The translations under genes were made by a program, and so were the position numbers. A DNA stretch of 47,510 bases. Origin: Gnetum montanum (taxonomy: Eukaryota; Streptophyta; Gnetopsida; Gnetales; Gnetaceae). The stretch is from positions 748,248 through 795,757 of the forward strand of contig MNCI01008930.1 of NCBI GenBank assembly GCA_015680685.1, read 5' to 3'. The notes under the pieces are model-generated. The model did not search any database, was not told the DNA's origin, and saw only the letters and a list, made by a program, of their open reading frames with translations. This document shows, piece after piece, positions 11,330 to 24,598 of the stretch (position 1 is its first letter; the number at the start of each line of letters is the position of its first letter).

Positions 11330-14300
11330 AGTGAGTTTTGGAGGTAATTTTTGAAGGCCAGCCTTCAATTAGTGGAGGATCTCAGCTTCAAAAGGTTGCA
11401 TCCAATCCTCTTGGCCAAAGTAAATACTTGCAAGGGTCTTACCTTTGTCCATGGAAATTCATGTAGGTGGCTCCATCAAAAATATAACAAAAGAGGCCTC
11501 TCTAGAGGGGGTGACAATTTTCCTTATAAGAGTCACACATGACCATACTCTACACGAACAAGTCATATGCCTACTTCTTGCTAGTTACCTCAAGAAACAT
11601 CTCTAGGTAGTGGTGTTCAGTAGAATCTTTCTTGTACCATCGTAGGTACATGTCATGCTCTTGCTTGTACTAATACTTGTGATTCTTCTGCATCTACCCC
11701 CACCAATAAACCTTTTTGCTATAATTCCTATAATCCTAGATCTTTTGAGAAAGAAAATCCATCTAGAGCCACTACTCTATTAGCTTCCATGTGGCCTTGT
11801 TCTTACCTTTGAGAGTTGTTCAATATTTGACATACTCAATCTCAAATTTACACTAAGTGCAACCTCCTTGTGACTTAGTCACTAAGAAGTTATATCTGGA
11901 TTGAAGATCCTTGATCCTCTCATCCTAACTAGTCACCCTCTCCTATAGTTCATGCACACATTTCCACAAGTGCTCATTCAAGCACCTAAAAATCCACAAT
12001 GCTTTCACATAGGAAAGAGTGCACTTGTTCAATGTTTCATACATGTGATGAGGTACCTGATCAACTTTGGGAGGAACATTATGGAGGACGTCCACCTTGG
12101 CCACCTTACTTGGGTCCCATTATAGCTTAGGACCTATAGGCAAGAAACAACTAAATAATCTTAGCCAAAAACTAAGCATTCAAGTAGTAAGCAAGATAGC
12201 ATAAAATAAAAACATCACACGCATACCAAGGTCAAGGTCTACTTATCACAAGCAGTCCACCATGTCCTCAACGATGCCTTTCATGAAGGTGAATTTATTT
12301 GGTATATCTACCCATGGCTCCATGCAGTAGGTAGATGTGGGACTATTGGTGGAAATATCTGATGCTATAATACAATAATGCAATTAACATATAGCTTAAC
12401 AACTAAAGATACTAGAGAAAATAAGGGAAGACAGATTGTAGTATAAGTTGATTACCTAGCAAGCCCTTAGGCATGAGTGTAGCGGATTCACCCAACTATG
12501 TACCATTCAAAAATCAGCCCCATTAGAGTGGATCAACCCATATTCTTCCAAATGCTAGAGGGCCTCTACCAACTCCTGAAGCTTTTCTCCATGAGCCTTC
12601 TCCTCCTCAGCTTGAGGAGGCACTCCCTCCACTATTGCCTTGGCCACTACTCTTGCAACCCTCTCTTCTTTCTTTATGATTAATGCACATAAACATATAT
12701 CACATTAGTATACATAGCATATCATTAGCTAATTAATAGTATAACATAAAAGAAAAATATAAAAAATAGTGGTATATGCATGAATGCAACTAAGACATCC
12801 AAGAAGTTCCATGTAGTAACCTGCAACATTTTCATGCAAGCTTTGAAGCTTGATGTGGATCCTTTTGTTGCTTGGCTTCCTAAACTCAAGGGCAGCTTCC
12901 TCATGAGGGCACGACCTCTTGATCATGGCCTTAGATGGCCCCACCATCTTTACTATATAGCAATCTACCTTTCCTATTCCCTCAATGCCAACTGGAGGAC
13001 CCTCACCTACACTATCACATGAGTAATGTAAGTGGCCCATAGGACCCTTGGTCATTATTGATAATAGCTTATCGATCTTCTCTAGAGGTTCCTACATGTG
13101 TGTGGTCAAGAACTTATGCTTGATTCATGGCCTAGATAGCTACTCATGATCTTGCACCATCCATCACCCATCATCTTACACAACTAAAATCTCCACAAAC
13201 CTTCACAAGTATCCTACAAAGAACACAAAATATATGTGGAACCTCAACTAGAGGTTGAGTTGAAGATTAGAAATTTTTGCATGTAGGCCAGTTGCTATGT
13301 ATGCAACTCAATTAAATCTTGTACCCTATAGAAACACCTACTTCATTATCTACGAATGTTCCACCCCTAGGACCTTTCCTTGGAAAAGTAGCTTTGGAAA
13401 GGCACAAGCACAGAACAAACGATAGAGCTCCTACACTTTAGGCACTAGCACATCTTTGATCGATATGCTTTTATGAGATCAAGTGGCCCCCAACTAGTTC
13501 TTGATCTTCCATCTGTAGTCCACCTCCCTACTATCCTTATTGACAATTTTTGGACCATTAGCAAGGATGCCAAAGAGATCAATGAAGAAGGCATCACTGA
13601 GGTCTAACACTACCATCACACCGTGCACCTGAGTGATAAACTACCTAACATTGCTACTGAAGAGGTCAATGATGGTGAAAATTTTATCCATAGAGATACT
13701 CGGGCTTAGGTCCAATAATAGTTCCATTAACCTAGCATGCATATGCTGAGCTGTTAGTGCATCTAGTGCTTTGTGACATAGCCAATGTTGTGCATCCTCC
13801 AAATCTCCATATTTCATTATGTGGGTGGCCTCTGTGCAACCCATGGTGATCACTATCACCTCAACTAAGGAAACTGCCACTACAACACAAAGCAAAGCAA
13901 TGTTAGCATCATGCAAATGAGGCAAATTGGAGGGCATGCATGAGCAACCACATGAGCCAAAACATAGATACGTCCGTGGTACAAATGGGGTGTGAGATGG
14001 GGATGGTGCTACAAGCATCTCCTTAGTGTTAACCTCACCAATAGCCCACTCCTCATTCAACAAGCCATTAGTCCTGCATCCTTCATATTCCTTCAGGTAT
14101 TAGGAGGGGTAGGCCTCCAAATCATGCCCCACCTATTGAATCATAGTTTCCCAAACATTTGTACATGATGAGAATACCTCCAGGGTAGTGTGGGTTAAGG
14201 CTAGAGCATCCACTTCATCATGCAATCCTTCCTCATCAACTCTGAACCTAACATTAACCATGATTCATTAGTGATTTAACATGAGCAAGTGGCAAAAAAC

Positions 14301-14890
14301 ACTATACAATTCATAAAAACACTTACCCTCTAGCACAGTAGATGGTTCCAAGTGTGTTTTGAAACAATGTATGCACCCATAGCATGATAAAAAGGATGTT
14401 GCTCTTATTATAACAAGAAAACCTTGTCATGTGCCATACCTTGGATAGCTACCAAGCACTCCTAGGACCTTTGATCGAACCACATATCCTATCAACGTTA
14501 GCAGTGGACTCATCTAAGGCAAACTTTAGGATGCATTAGTTAGCCCCAAGTAGCAATGTCTCGATGATGGTACTAATAGCCTCCACCATTAAGTGTGACC
14601 ACATGATCACACTAAACTATTGTAATAGGTATTTCAAGAACTCTCAAGCCTCTTGTCAAAACCACACCTCCTGATAGTCCACCCACATATATAGTGTAGG
14701 CATGTTAAGGATAGGTTCACTCATGCAACATAAGATGCCCATGAGCTTAACTACTATCAGAACGGGCTTCAGTAGCACCCTGCAATTAACAAGAAACAAG
14801 AAAAGCATTACTATACACACATAGATGCAAAACTTTGATATATACATTATAAATTATTAACATAAATTAGTAAAAATGCAATTTTGGCAA
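11330..14890 (-). pseudogene. Antisense, apparently spliced coding remnant, unrecognised
   Basis: On the minus strand, long semi-open stretches alternate with AT-rich stop-filled ones. The best stretch runs leftwards from an ATG near 14261 through 13641 (140 codons fully open at 13641-14063) and on to about 13460, nearly 270 codons with few stops. It includes LLNEEWAIGEVNTKEM and, after one TAG, VMVVLDLSDAFFIDLFGIL. Another block at 11.4-12.13 kb has a helical, coiled-coil-like part (NEHLWKCVHEL, RIKDLQSRYNFLV). AT-rich gaps at about 12.13-12.24, 12.36-12.45, 12.68-12.83 and 14.27-14.34 kb look like introns, and one edge reads GAGGGTAAGTG. I do not recognise the protein. Antisense extra ORFs are known in some Tat elements (for example Grande), but there they lie near the 3' LTR. 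Confidence 0.45.
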
Positions 14891-16619
14891 TGCACCCTAG
14901 GGTCCCATGGGTGTAGGATGTCAATTAATACATTTGACACATCTAGCACCCATTGGGGTACAGTATACTTTGTAGGATTAACATCATGGCTGGGTAGCAA
15001 ATTGTTTTTTGCTAACTCTAGATTACCCTAATGGAAAGCATAGTGTAGAAAAAATAGAAATTTTTACTAACTCTAGGGCTACCCTAACTAGGCTCTGTCG
15101 AGAGCATCATCCCAAAAAATAGACTTTTTTGAGCAAACATTTTGGCAAGCACTTCGGAAAATAGGCATTTTAGCAAACGCTTAGCACCCTATGCTCTCAA
15201 TGCCTAGAGAGCATAGTCATGCGACCATGGAGAGCATAGTCTCCCCATGGTGCTACATCCAGTGCCATGTCTTATGCCCCACCTTGCCCCCACAACCATG
15301 ACAGACCACACATCCCCCCCCCCTGCATCAGCTACCATCCCAAAATAAAATAAACAGACTAGATGCATGCACCACCGTCATCGGTCGTAGATGTAGCCCC
15401 TGTGCTGAGTTGCGAAATGTAGCAACAACCATGACCCTTACAACCATGCTAAGAAGAGAAGTTACATAGAAAATCCTATCACCATAGTGCCTACCCTAAT
15501 TCCCCTACATGCACTAATAGCCCTACACCTATGCACAATGCTAGTCCATGCACACGCAACCTACACTCGATCTGAAGCACCATAGTTTCAAAAGGACAAT
15601 AAGCAAATTTTTTTATCTCCCTCACTATTTCCCAAACCTGTTGGCTTCCACCACTATGCCATGGTGTTCAATGCATGGGGCTTTAAGCTCTACATCTTAA
15701 AAAAAGAGAGAGGATACCAAAATCCATCCCTAGCTACCCAAAGACCCCCTACAATCATGTCATCACATGCAAAGACCTAACCTCATGTGCAGTCCACAAA
15801 ATCCTCCATATCACCATGGTGTAGATGGTGTGTAGTAGCAGTAACCATTGCCATGGCTAGATGCATGTGGTGGTGCATTGGACTACACTCCCAAACCCTC
15901 TAAAAAAATAAAATAAAAAAATGAGCAAAAAGGAAAGAGCGTAATCAATGTACCTAGCTGATGCCAATAGCCTTCTCTCCTCCATGCATGCCTGCAGTAA
16001 GCAACCCAATGCTCTTTCTCCCTTAGCAACATTTGCCGAGCCTAGGTGAAGGCATCCACTCTAGTGCATCATCTTTTCCCCAACTAATATCTCCACTAAC
16101 AGTGATGTTAGAAGCAGCAACAAGACTATGCTACCAACGTCATAGTGAAATGGAAAAATAAGTTACCATGGTAAAAATATGCCTATATACCTTCCTAGGA
16201 TCATTTAATGATCCACCAGCCTAGAACTACACTCCACACCAAACGCCCAATGGAGAGTATAGTTGGGTGGGAGTGTAGTTGGGTAAGAGCATAGTCAACC
16301 ACACTTAGCCTAAAATTGTGATTTTTCACTGCCCTACAAATGCACAAGTTCATTCCACTCTCGAGCATGGCTAGCCCTCCCTAGAATGAAAAGTTTAGTG
16401 CATTTGGAATTTGCTAAGACCTAAAACTAACATGTACATGGCCTACCAAGGGCTAAAATTGGCACAAAAATGTTTACTTTTCATTGCGACTTGAATGCAA
16501 CTTAGAAAACTTTCATTAGATTTCTTTTTCTCATTTGTGCATATTAACTTTGTTAAACATTTGCTGCTTGACATTTTTCTAGTTTGTTTTGTACAAACAT
16601 GACATAGCTATGCAAGAGC

Positions 16620-17700
16620 ATATCATCTCACCTTTGGTCCTCATGGGGCCTCATGGTGACATTAAGCGATGCATTGACCCTCATTGCCTAGACCTCGAGC
16701 CTATATCCTACAATAAGTACATAGCATTTGTAGAGGCACCACTAGACTAGCCCAACCATCTAGTTAAGGCTCTTGATCTAGAGGTAGGGGATGTCATAGA
16801 AAATCCCCTTATCAAGATCCCTATGGAAACACACAGCGATGAGGCAAGAACGTTGAAAATAAGTTCCTCATTAGAATCCCTTTATGCTCAGGACATCGCT
16901 AAAATAGTTAATGATAACATCAAAGAATTTGCATGGTCATACAAGGACATTTTGAGCCTAGATCCCTTGCTAGTCTAGCATAAGATCATTCTTGATCACT
17001 ACATTAAACGAATTAAGTATAACGTATGCAAGGTTAGACTTGAGGTGGCATTGGCAATCCATGATGAGATCACCAAGCTTTATAAAGCTAGTTTCATCTG
17101 GGCTATTGACTATGCAAGCTAGGTATCTAACATCATAGTTGTACATAAGAAAAATGGAAGTATATGCATCTACATATACTTTCGGGACCTAAACAAGGAA
17201 ACCATCAAAGATGACTTCTTGTTGCCTAGTATCGATTAACTAATCAATACCATGGCTGAGCATGCCTTGTTATCCTTCATGGATGGGTTCTTGAGCTACA
17301 ACCAGATTAGGATCAACCTTGAGCATCAACTTATTACAACCTTCATGACCCCTTGGGGTATGTTTTGCTATATAATGATGCCTTTTGAACTCAAGAACAC
17401 AAGAGAGACATATCAACGAGCAATGACATACATTTTTAGCGATTACATGCTAAGTTTTCTTAATTACTACGTAGATGATATTGTGGTTAAGTTTAGAATG
17501 GCCCACAACCATGAAAATCATCTAGACCTAGTGCTTAAATGTTTTCTAAAATACAAGCTTAGGTTAAACACCAAGAAGTGTGTTTTTGACATCAAAATGG
17601 GCCAAATGCTTGGCTTTGTAGCATTTGAAGCAAGACTATGCATAGACCCCAACAAGGTTAAGGCCATAACCAACTTAGCACCACCAACCAACCTTAAATA
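16620..17700 (+). pseudogene. Tat reverse transcriptase, mostly readable
   Basis: The pre-RT linker carries EFAWSYKDILSLDP (about 16930), the Tat-type 'FAWSY.DMPGLDP' signature. RT then runs through NIIVVHKKNG, a MDGFLSYNQIRI segment, FCYIMMPFELKNT, and the catalytic NYYVDDIVVK (about 17465). The piece 17252-17701 is open for 149 codons with both catalytic Asp residues of YVDD present. Stops include TAG at 17120, where the family has Trp (P.WVSN). RT copies the element RNA into DNA in the particle. Confidence 0.85.
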
Positions 17701-17759
17701 GCTATGAGGGTTGAAAGGTAGGTTACAATTTATATGTAGCTTTATTGCTTAGTTAATTG

Positions 17760-18330
17760 ACAAGTTATAGCTAATGCAACATCTACTCAAGAAGGGAGCC
17801 CACTTTGAGTGGAGTGCTCAATGTCAACAAGCATTTTGCAATCTTAAGTAAGAGCTGGCATAATTGCCTATGGTTCACCCTCTACAAGGAGATAAACCTT
17901 TTTACATCTACCTTGCCACTTCTGATATGTCCATCGCTTCTTTGGTTTGTTAAAAGCTAGATGATGGTGCAAAGGTCTTGGTTTATTATCTAAGCCATGC
18001 ATTAGTAGCCCATGAGGCAAAATACAATGATGTGAAAAAGTATTATCTTATACTAGTCTTCTCGCTAAAGACGTGGAGGCATTACCTCTTCTATAGTCAA
18101 GTTAATATCATTTGCAAAAATAACATACTTTGAGCCATAATGACAAATATCGATGAAAGTAGTCACATTGCATGGTGGAAAGCAATAACAACAGAGTTTA
18201 ACCTACATTACATTACACAAGACTTAACAAGAGGTCAAGCTATAGCTACACAACTCACAACTTCACTTATAAATGATCAAGCAACCATAGATCCTAAATT
18301 CCTAGATGAGCACATTAGTAGCATCAACCA
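17760..18330 (+). pseudogene. Tat RNase H (first domain), broken
   Basis: It follows RT directly. Segments such as KPFYIYLATSDMSIASLV and VYYLSHALVAHEAKYNDVKK match the Ty3 RNase H pattern 'L.LYLA.S..A....L' and 'YYVS..L...E.RY...EK'. The typical TWRHYL..H.V stretch appears as KTWRHYLFYSQVNII near 18070. The linker to the next domain is open at 18140-18433 and includes IAWWKAITTEFNLHY, the family 'WA.EL.EFDI.Y'. Confidence 0.75.
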
Positions 18331-18730
18331 AGTGCCCAACGACTATGAGGCTCTCCTACATTTTGACAAAGCTTTAACCTCTCGAGGAGGTAGCACTGCT
18401 ACTATTATCACATTTCCCTCTAGAGAGATTTAACCCTTTGCATATGATTTTGCATTTCCTTGCACTAACAATGTAGTGGAGTACAAAGGTCTCCTCCAAG
18501 ATATCCTTGCAGCAAGCAACCTGGGAATCCAATGCATAGTGCCTTGAGGTGACTTACAACTAGTGGTTAATTAGGTAATAGAGGTTTACGCCTACAAGAC
18601 AGAACATTTACAACCTTACTGTGACCTAGCAAAGCACCTTCTTCAACACTTTGCAACTGTTGATGTCTAACATATTCCCTAAAACAAAAATGCCATTGTC
18701 AACACATTAGCCATATTAGCCCTTATCATC
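18330..18730 (+). pseudogene. Second, archaeal-type RNase H (aRNH) domain
   Basis: The sequence reads LLHFDKALTSRGGSTATIIT, then PFAYDFAFPCTNNVVEYKGL, LQDILAASNLGI, and GDLQLVVN. These match the 'FDGA.......GAG.V...P', 'NN.AEY.AL..GL' and 'GDS.LV..Q' blocks of aRNH. The three acidic positions (FDKA, VEYKG, GDLQL) are visible, though stops interrupt the domain. A second RNase H of this type is a known property of the Tat lineage and supports the placement. Confidence 0.75.
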
Positions 18731-19029
18731 ACACCTAGAATGTTAGACACATTGCCCACCTTGGTGGTGAATTATACTATGCCTATCACGCAAATCACCA
18801 ATGTTGTATCCATAGCCATAGTAAGCACAACCCATGTGAGAGAGTGGTATAACAACATCAAGGCGTACCTCCTACAAGGTCAGCCTTTACAACATTTAAC
18901 TACTACCCAAAAAGATATAGTGCATAAATGTTCATTGTTGTACATCATCATAGGTGATAACACGTTATGTCACAGATCCTATGATGGCATATTGCTAACC
19001 TATGTAAGCAATAGTGAAATACAAATGAT

Positions 19030-20085
19030 CACTGAGTAAGTCCACAAAGAACTATCTGGAGGCCACATAGCACCTAGGGCAATGGCAACAAAAAATAGAT
19101 GGATAGGCTACTATTGGCCTTACATAGAGCATGATTGCATCTCAAAGGTCAAAACATGTGACATTTGTCAATATTATGGTAACTTAATGCATGTGCCACC
19201 AACTAAATTACATATAATGTAAATCATGTGGCCATTCTAATGTTGGGGCTTGGACATCATTAGAACCATAACACCTAAGTCCTTTGTAGGGCATAGCTTC
19301 ATAATAATCATGACTAAGTATTTTACCAAATGGGTTGAGGTTATTCCCCTTAGGAAGATGACATCGCAACAAGTTTGCAAAATCATGTTAGATAACATAG
19401 TGACTCGTTTTAGCTTACCCATTACCATAGTAATGGACAATGGGCCATAGTTTAGTAGTGCCAAAACTAAAGCCTTTTGTGAGCACTTTGGCATCAAACA
19501 TTCCTTTTTATTTCCATACTACCCTCAAGAAAATGGCAAAGCAGAGGCCACTAACAAGGTCATCATCAACCTTCTCAACAAAATTTTAACCAACAACAAA
19601 CAATGATGGCATGAGCAACTAGTCTACACACTTTGGGCCTACTGCATAACACACTGAATAGCAATAGGTATGATGCCTTATAATCTCATTTATGGATTTG
19701 AAGTAATTTTTTCACTTGAATTGTAGGTTCCATCACTCTAGATAATCCTTTCAAATTTCATTAACAAAGGTTAGAATAATGAGTTAAGAACCATAAACCT
19801 TAACTTAATAGAGGAGGAGCATATGTGTACACTTGATCACATCAAGTCGTATCAAGAAAGGCAATGGCAAACACATCATCACAACCAACATCAATGCCTA
19901 ATCAAGAAAGGGGGCTTAGTCCTCAAGACCATTCCAAACTCGTAGATAAATTCTTAGCCAACTAGGAAGGGCCTTTCCTCGTCACTAAGACCTATGATAA
20001 TGTAGCATTTAAGCTTGCTGACTAAGACAAAAATGAGTTTTCCAATCTAGTGAGCCATGTGTACTTGAAGCCATATTACATCTAA
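19030..20085 (+). pseudogene. Tat integrase, broken
   Basis: The zinc-binding end appears as LSGGHIAPRAMATK...YYWPYIEHD...CDICQ (19060-19175). The catalytic core has WGLDIIRTI (first Asp), VMDNGP (second Asp, about 19434), and PYYPQENGKAEATNK (catalytic Glu, about 19530). A C-terminal GPFLVTKTYDNVAFKLAD block, typical of Ty3 integrases, ends near 20030. A TAG at 19448 replaces the Gln of DNGTQF. Integrase inserts the cDNA and makes the 5-bp target duplication seen at the ends. Confidence 0.85.
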
Positions 20086-20109
20086 CATGCAGAATTGCAT
20101 GTCAATAGA

Positions 20110-20575
20110 ACGAAAGGAGTATTCATCTACTATGATGCTAAACTAGCACAGTCATCCACTATGACTCTAAACTAGCACAACATGTCTGCTACTACACTAA
20201 ATTGACATAGTTATCCTCTATGATGTTAAACTGGCAAAGCATTCATCTGCTATGATATTAAACTAGCATAGATCATCCACCATGATGCTAAACTAGCAAA
20301 GCATTTGTCCACTAAGATACTAAACTAGCACATCTCATTCTTGGATCATAACATTAAATTAGCATAATGCGTCTACTATGACTATAAACTAACAATCCAC
20401 CATGAATTTAAAGTGGCACAACACATCCACTAGGATGTTAAACTAGCACATAGCTATCCACTAGGACTATAAACTAGCATAGCATGATCTATTAGAACCT
20501 TAAATTGGGTTCATAGTCTATTAGGACCTTAAACTAGTAAGGTCATGGTCTACCAAGGCCTTAAACTAGGTTTGT
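20110..20575 (+). repeat. Tandem array, ~32-36-bp units after integrase
   Basis: About 13 degenerate units of CCACTATGATGCTAAACTAGCA lie just past the integrase. Towards the right end the core drifts to AGGACCTTAAACTAG and GGCCTTAAACTAG, matching the array at 10.6 kb. Tat elements are known for tandem repeats in the region between integrase and 3' LTR. Confidence 0.85.
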
Positions 20576-20682
20576 GGTTAGCCACTAATAATTCCTCCCA
20601 TCATCTTGTAAGTGAGCAAGTGATCATAATACTTGCACTCCTTTTACACCATGTAGGCAAGCATGTTGTAGTCCCAAAATGG

Positions 20683-21110
20683 AGCACTTGCAATGGGTGT
20701 GGCCTTTGGAGCACTTACAGCATCTTCGCCCCCTATGATTTTACTAGCTTTTGAGCACTTGCAATGGATGCAACCTTTGTAGCACTTGCATCATCTTGGC
20801 CCCTTGTAATTTTTTTGGCTTTTGAGCACTTGCAATGGGTGTAGCCTTTGGAGCACTTACAACATCTTTACCCCCTATGATTTTACTAGATTTTGAGCAC
20901 TTGCAATGGGAGTAGCCTTTGGAGCACCTACAACATCTTCACCCCCTACGATTTTACTGACTTTTGAGCACTTGCAATGGGAGCAACCTTTGGAGCACCT
21001 ACAACATCTTCACCCCCTACGATTTTACTGGCTTTTGATCTCTTACAATGAGCATAGCCTTTGGAGCACTTGCAGCATCTACACCCCCTACCATTTATTG
21101 CCATTTTTTG
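20683..21110 (+). repeat. Tandem array of 71-bp units, ~6 copies
   Basis: The units start TTTTGAGCACTTGCAATGGG and contain GCCTTTGGAGCACTTACA and CCCCCTAYGATTTTACT. Copies 3-5 are about 90% alike by eye, and the last one is diverged. Reading frames through it (for example 20906 onward) are a by-product of the repeat. A U-rich stretch ending TTTTTGTTTGCAG|G at about 21150 looks like a 3' splice site. Confidence 0.88.
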
Positions 21111-22036
21111 TCTTGTGTGGCTTTCTTATTTTTTCAAATTTTTGTTTGCAGGACAAAGCCCCAAGTAGTTGTGAAAAGGTGCATTTCATCATAGCAATAA
21201 GTCACCACATCACTTCGATGTGCATGATTAGACTAGCTAAGCCTCTCAAAGAGTGCACATTCCCTCATCTTGTTATAGCCTACTCACACCTTCTCCTACA
21301 TCCAAATACCTTTTCATTCTCCATCTTGCAAAGTTGGCAAACCCTTTTGATGCTCACATGTTGTGATCACACGATACCCTCTTCACATATCTCATCAAAC
21401 ATCAAGCTTCCTAAGGTGGATGTAATGTAATTCATCCCATGGAAAGCGTCTGTTAGCTAATCAAACCTAGGCTGATGTAACATATGTCATCCCAGGGAGG
21501 GAACACCTATCATACAGACACCATGTTATTTCATCAATGATGAAGTGAAGCCCATCTAGTGACATACAATTCACTTGATGGAAAACATTTCACTCTATAG
21601 TAAGCATTTAGTAACATGTAGAGCTCAAAGAAGGCTCACCCTACAAAAAAATGGAGGGAAATCATTTCACCAAGAAATCCAATAGCAAAGTAGTTTTGGA
21701 GTCGGCCTAGCCCTAAATCCACCTTGACTTTCTCACAAGAACTCTAACAAAAGGTCAATGTTTTTAAGGGAAATCCACTCTAGTGCCATTGTCACCATTA
21801 GCCATGGCATCATAATACCCCCTTTGCACCTCATGTTTCCTTTTATCCCTAGCACAATACCTACATTGTTTACTCCTGTTTCTCACCTACTATCTAGCAT
21901 ATCACTATCCACGATGCTCTTGAACATGGTGTAGTGACATCCGACCATGCATGGAAGAGCAATGTTGGTCCCAAGCTTGTTGTGGTGTTTTTCTATTCTT
22001 TTTTGACATCCCTTGGGCCACTCCTCTAGACATCAA
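21111..22036 (+). other. Tat 3' untranslated region
   Basis: No coding domain is recognised. The sequence contains a purine-rich AAAAAAATGGAGGGAAA block at 21643-21659 and short repeats of 'CATCCCA(G)GG(A)'. It separates the tandem arrays from the polypurine tract. Confidence 0.5.
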
Positions 22037-22050
22037 CAAAAAGGAGCCAA
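22037..22050 (+). other. Polypurine tract of the Tat element
   Basis: CAAAAAGGAGCCAA directly precedes the TG of the 3' LTR, the position where plus-strand DNA priming occurs. It is shorter and less pure than usual. Confidence 0.55.
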
Positions 22051-23719
<1,669 letters not shown>

Positions 23720-23724
23720 ATCCT
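23720..23724. repeat. Target-site duplication, right copy (ATCCT)
   Basis: It is identical to 3013-3017 and directly follows the 3' LTR. Confidence 0.85.
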
Positions 23725-24500
23725 TCCATTACAAAAAGGGAGGTTTGATTTTGTAACAGTGAGGAGAAGTCACCACTTGATGAGGTGGGGTAGTGAAAAA
23801 CCATACCAACCCAAAATTATGCTTTTGATATATTGGCCAAGGTTGATAAATTATGGAACTTTTTGGATGAAAAATTCCAAACCACTCTAAAAGTCATAGA
23901 AGAATCAAGAGAGTAGAGTAGTGATTGTGAACATAGGAGGTGAAAAGAAGTCGAATGTTCTTACCAAAGGGGTAAAGACAAAGCTACCGTAGTAGAAGAA
24001 GTTGTGGAGACTAAATCAGATGATGATGGTGGATGTAACATTTGTCAATATGAACATCCTAAAAGATGTTTCTCTGTTGTGTCACACTTACAAGAGTCTA
24101 GGATATATGTGTTAAATTATAGACTGGTAAGAAGGTAAGAACTTAGAATATTGCCTTATCCTCAAGGAAATCCAAGGTAATTCCACTAGTAATAATAAGC
24201 TTATTATCCAAGTGGAGTTTGGCCACAACCATATGAGCAGTATTAGTAATGGTAGCACCCACAGTCATGGGAGATGCCACCACTAAGATACCAATAACCT
24301 TACTAGGAATGAGATCCATATGAGTACTATGTTCAGCAACCTATTTCTTGGTGTGACTCTTCCAATCATGTCACCTTTCAACATTACTACTACCCTCCTA
24401 ATTATTATTAAACTCATTCTCCATCTCCCAAGGTGAAGTCCGCACATCCATATTACCCTCCTCATCCTTATGCATATGTCCCTTGATCCTCAACACAGTG
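23725..24500 (+). pseudogene. Athila-like gag C-terminal part (element B), broken
   Basis: The frame gives NYAFDILAKVDKLWNFLDE and then CNICQYEHPKRC (24038 onward), matching the 'C.IC...H....C' zinc-knuckle-like motif near the Gag C-terminus of Athila-type elements. A Gln/Pro/Tyr-rich region follows, as is common there. The Tat insertion lies immediately upstream. The frame is broken repeatedly. Confidence 0.5.
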
Positions 24501-24508
24501 ACCATCTG

Positions 24509-24598
24509 CTCCATCAATGTAGGGAGAAATTCCATGTTAGCCACAATAACATNTCTCCATCAATGTAGGGAGAAATTCCATGTTAGCCACAATAACAT
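24509..24598. repeat. 44-bp exact direct repeat around a single N
   Basis: The 44-bp sequence starting CTCCATCAATGTAGGGAGAA occurs at 24509-24552 and again at 24555-24598, separated by NT, with N at 24553. This pattern suggests two contigs whose ends overlap but were joined with a placeholder base rather than merged. Confidence 0.85.

Larger units (their letters stand above)
10240..16600. other. ~6.3-kb segment between protease and RT, not normal pol
   Basis: In a Ty3/gypsy pol, RT follows the protease within a few hundred bases. Here recognisable RT sequence begins only at about 16.6 kb. The segment holds a tandem array (10590-10950), AT-rich blocks alternating with less AT-rich ones, semi-open antisense frames (11.3-14.9 kb), a C9 run (15315), and U3-like motifs (15.0-15.25 and 16.2-16.33 kb). 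I saw no terminal repeats that define its ends. It may be an insertion or a captured gene, or a relocated 3' noncoding region. Confidence 0.6.

Noticed and set aside
20906-21430. 174-codon + strand ORF
   Set aside because: Most of it is translation of the 71-bp tandem array, which changes frame every unit.
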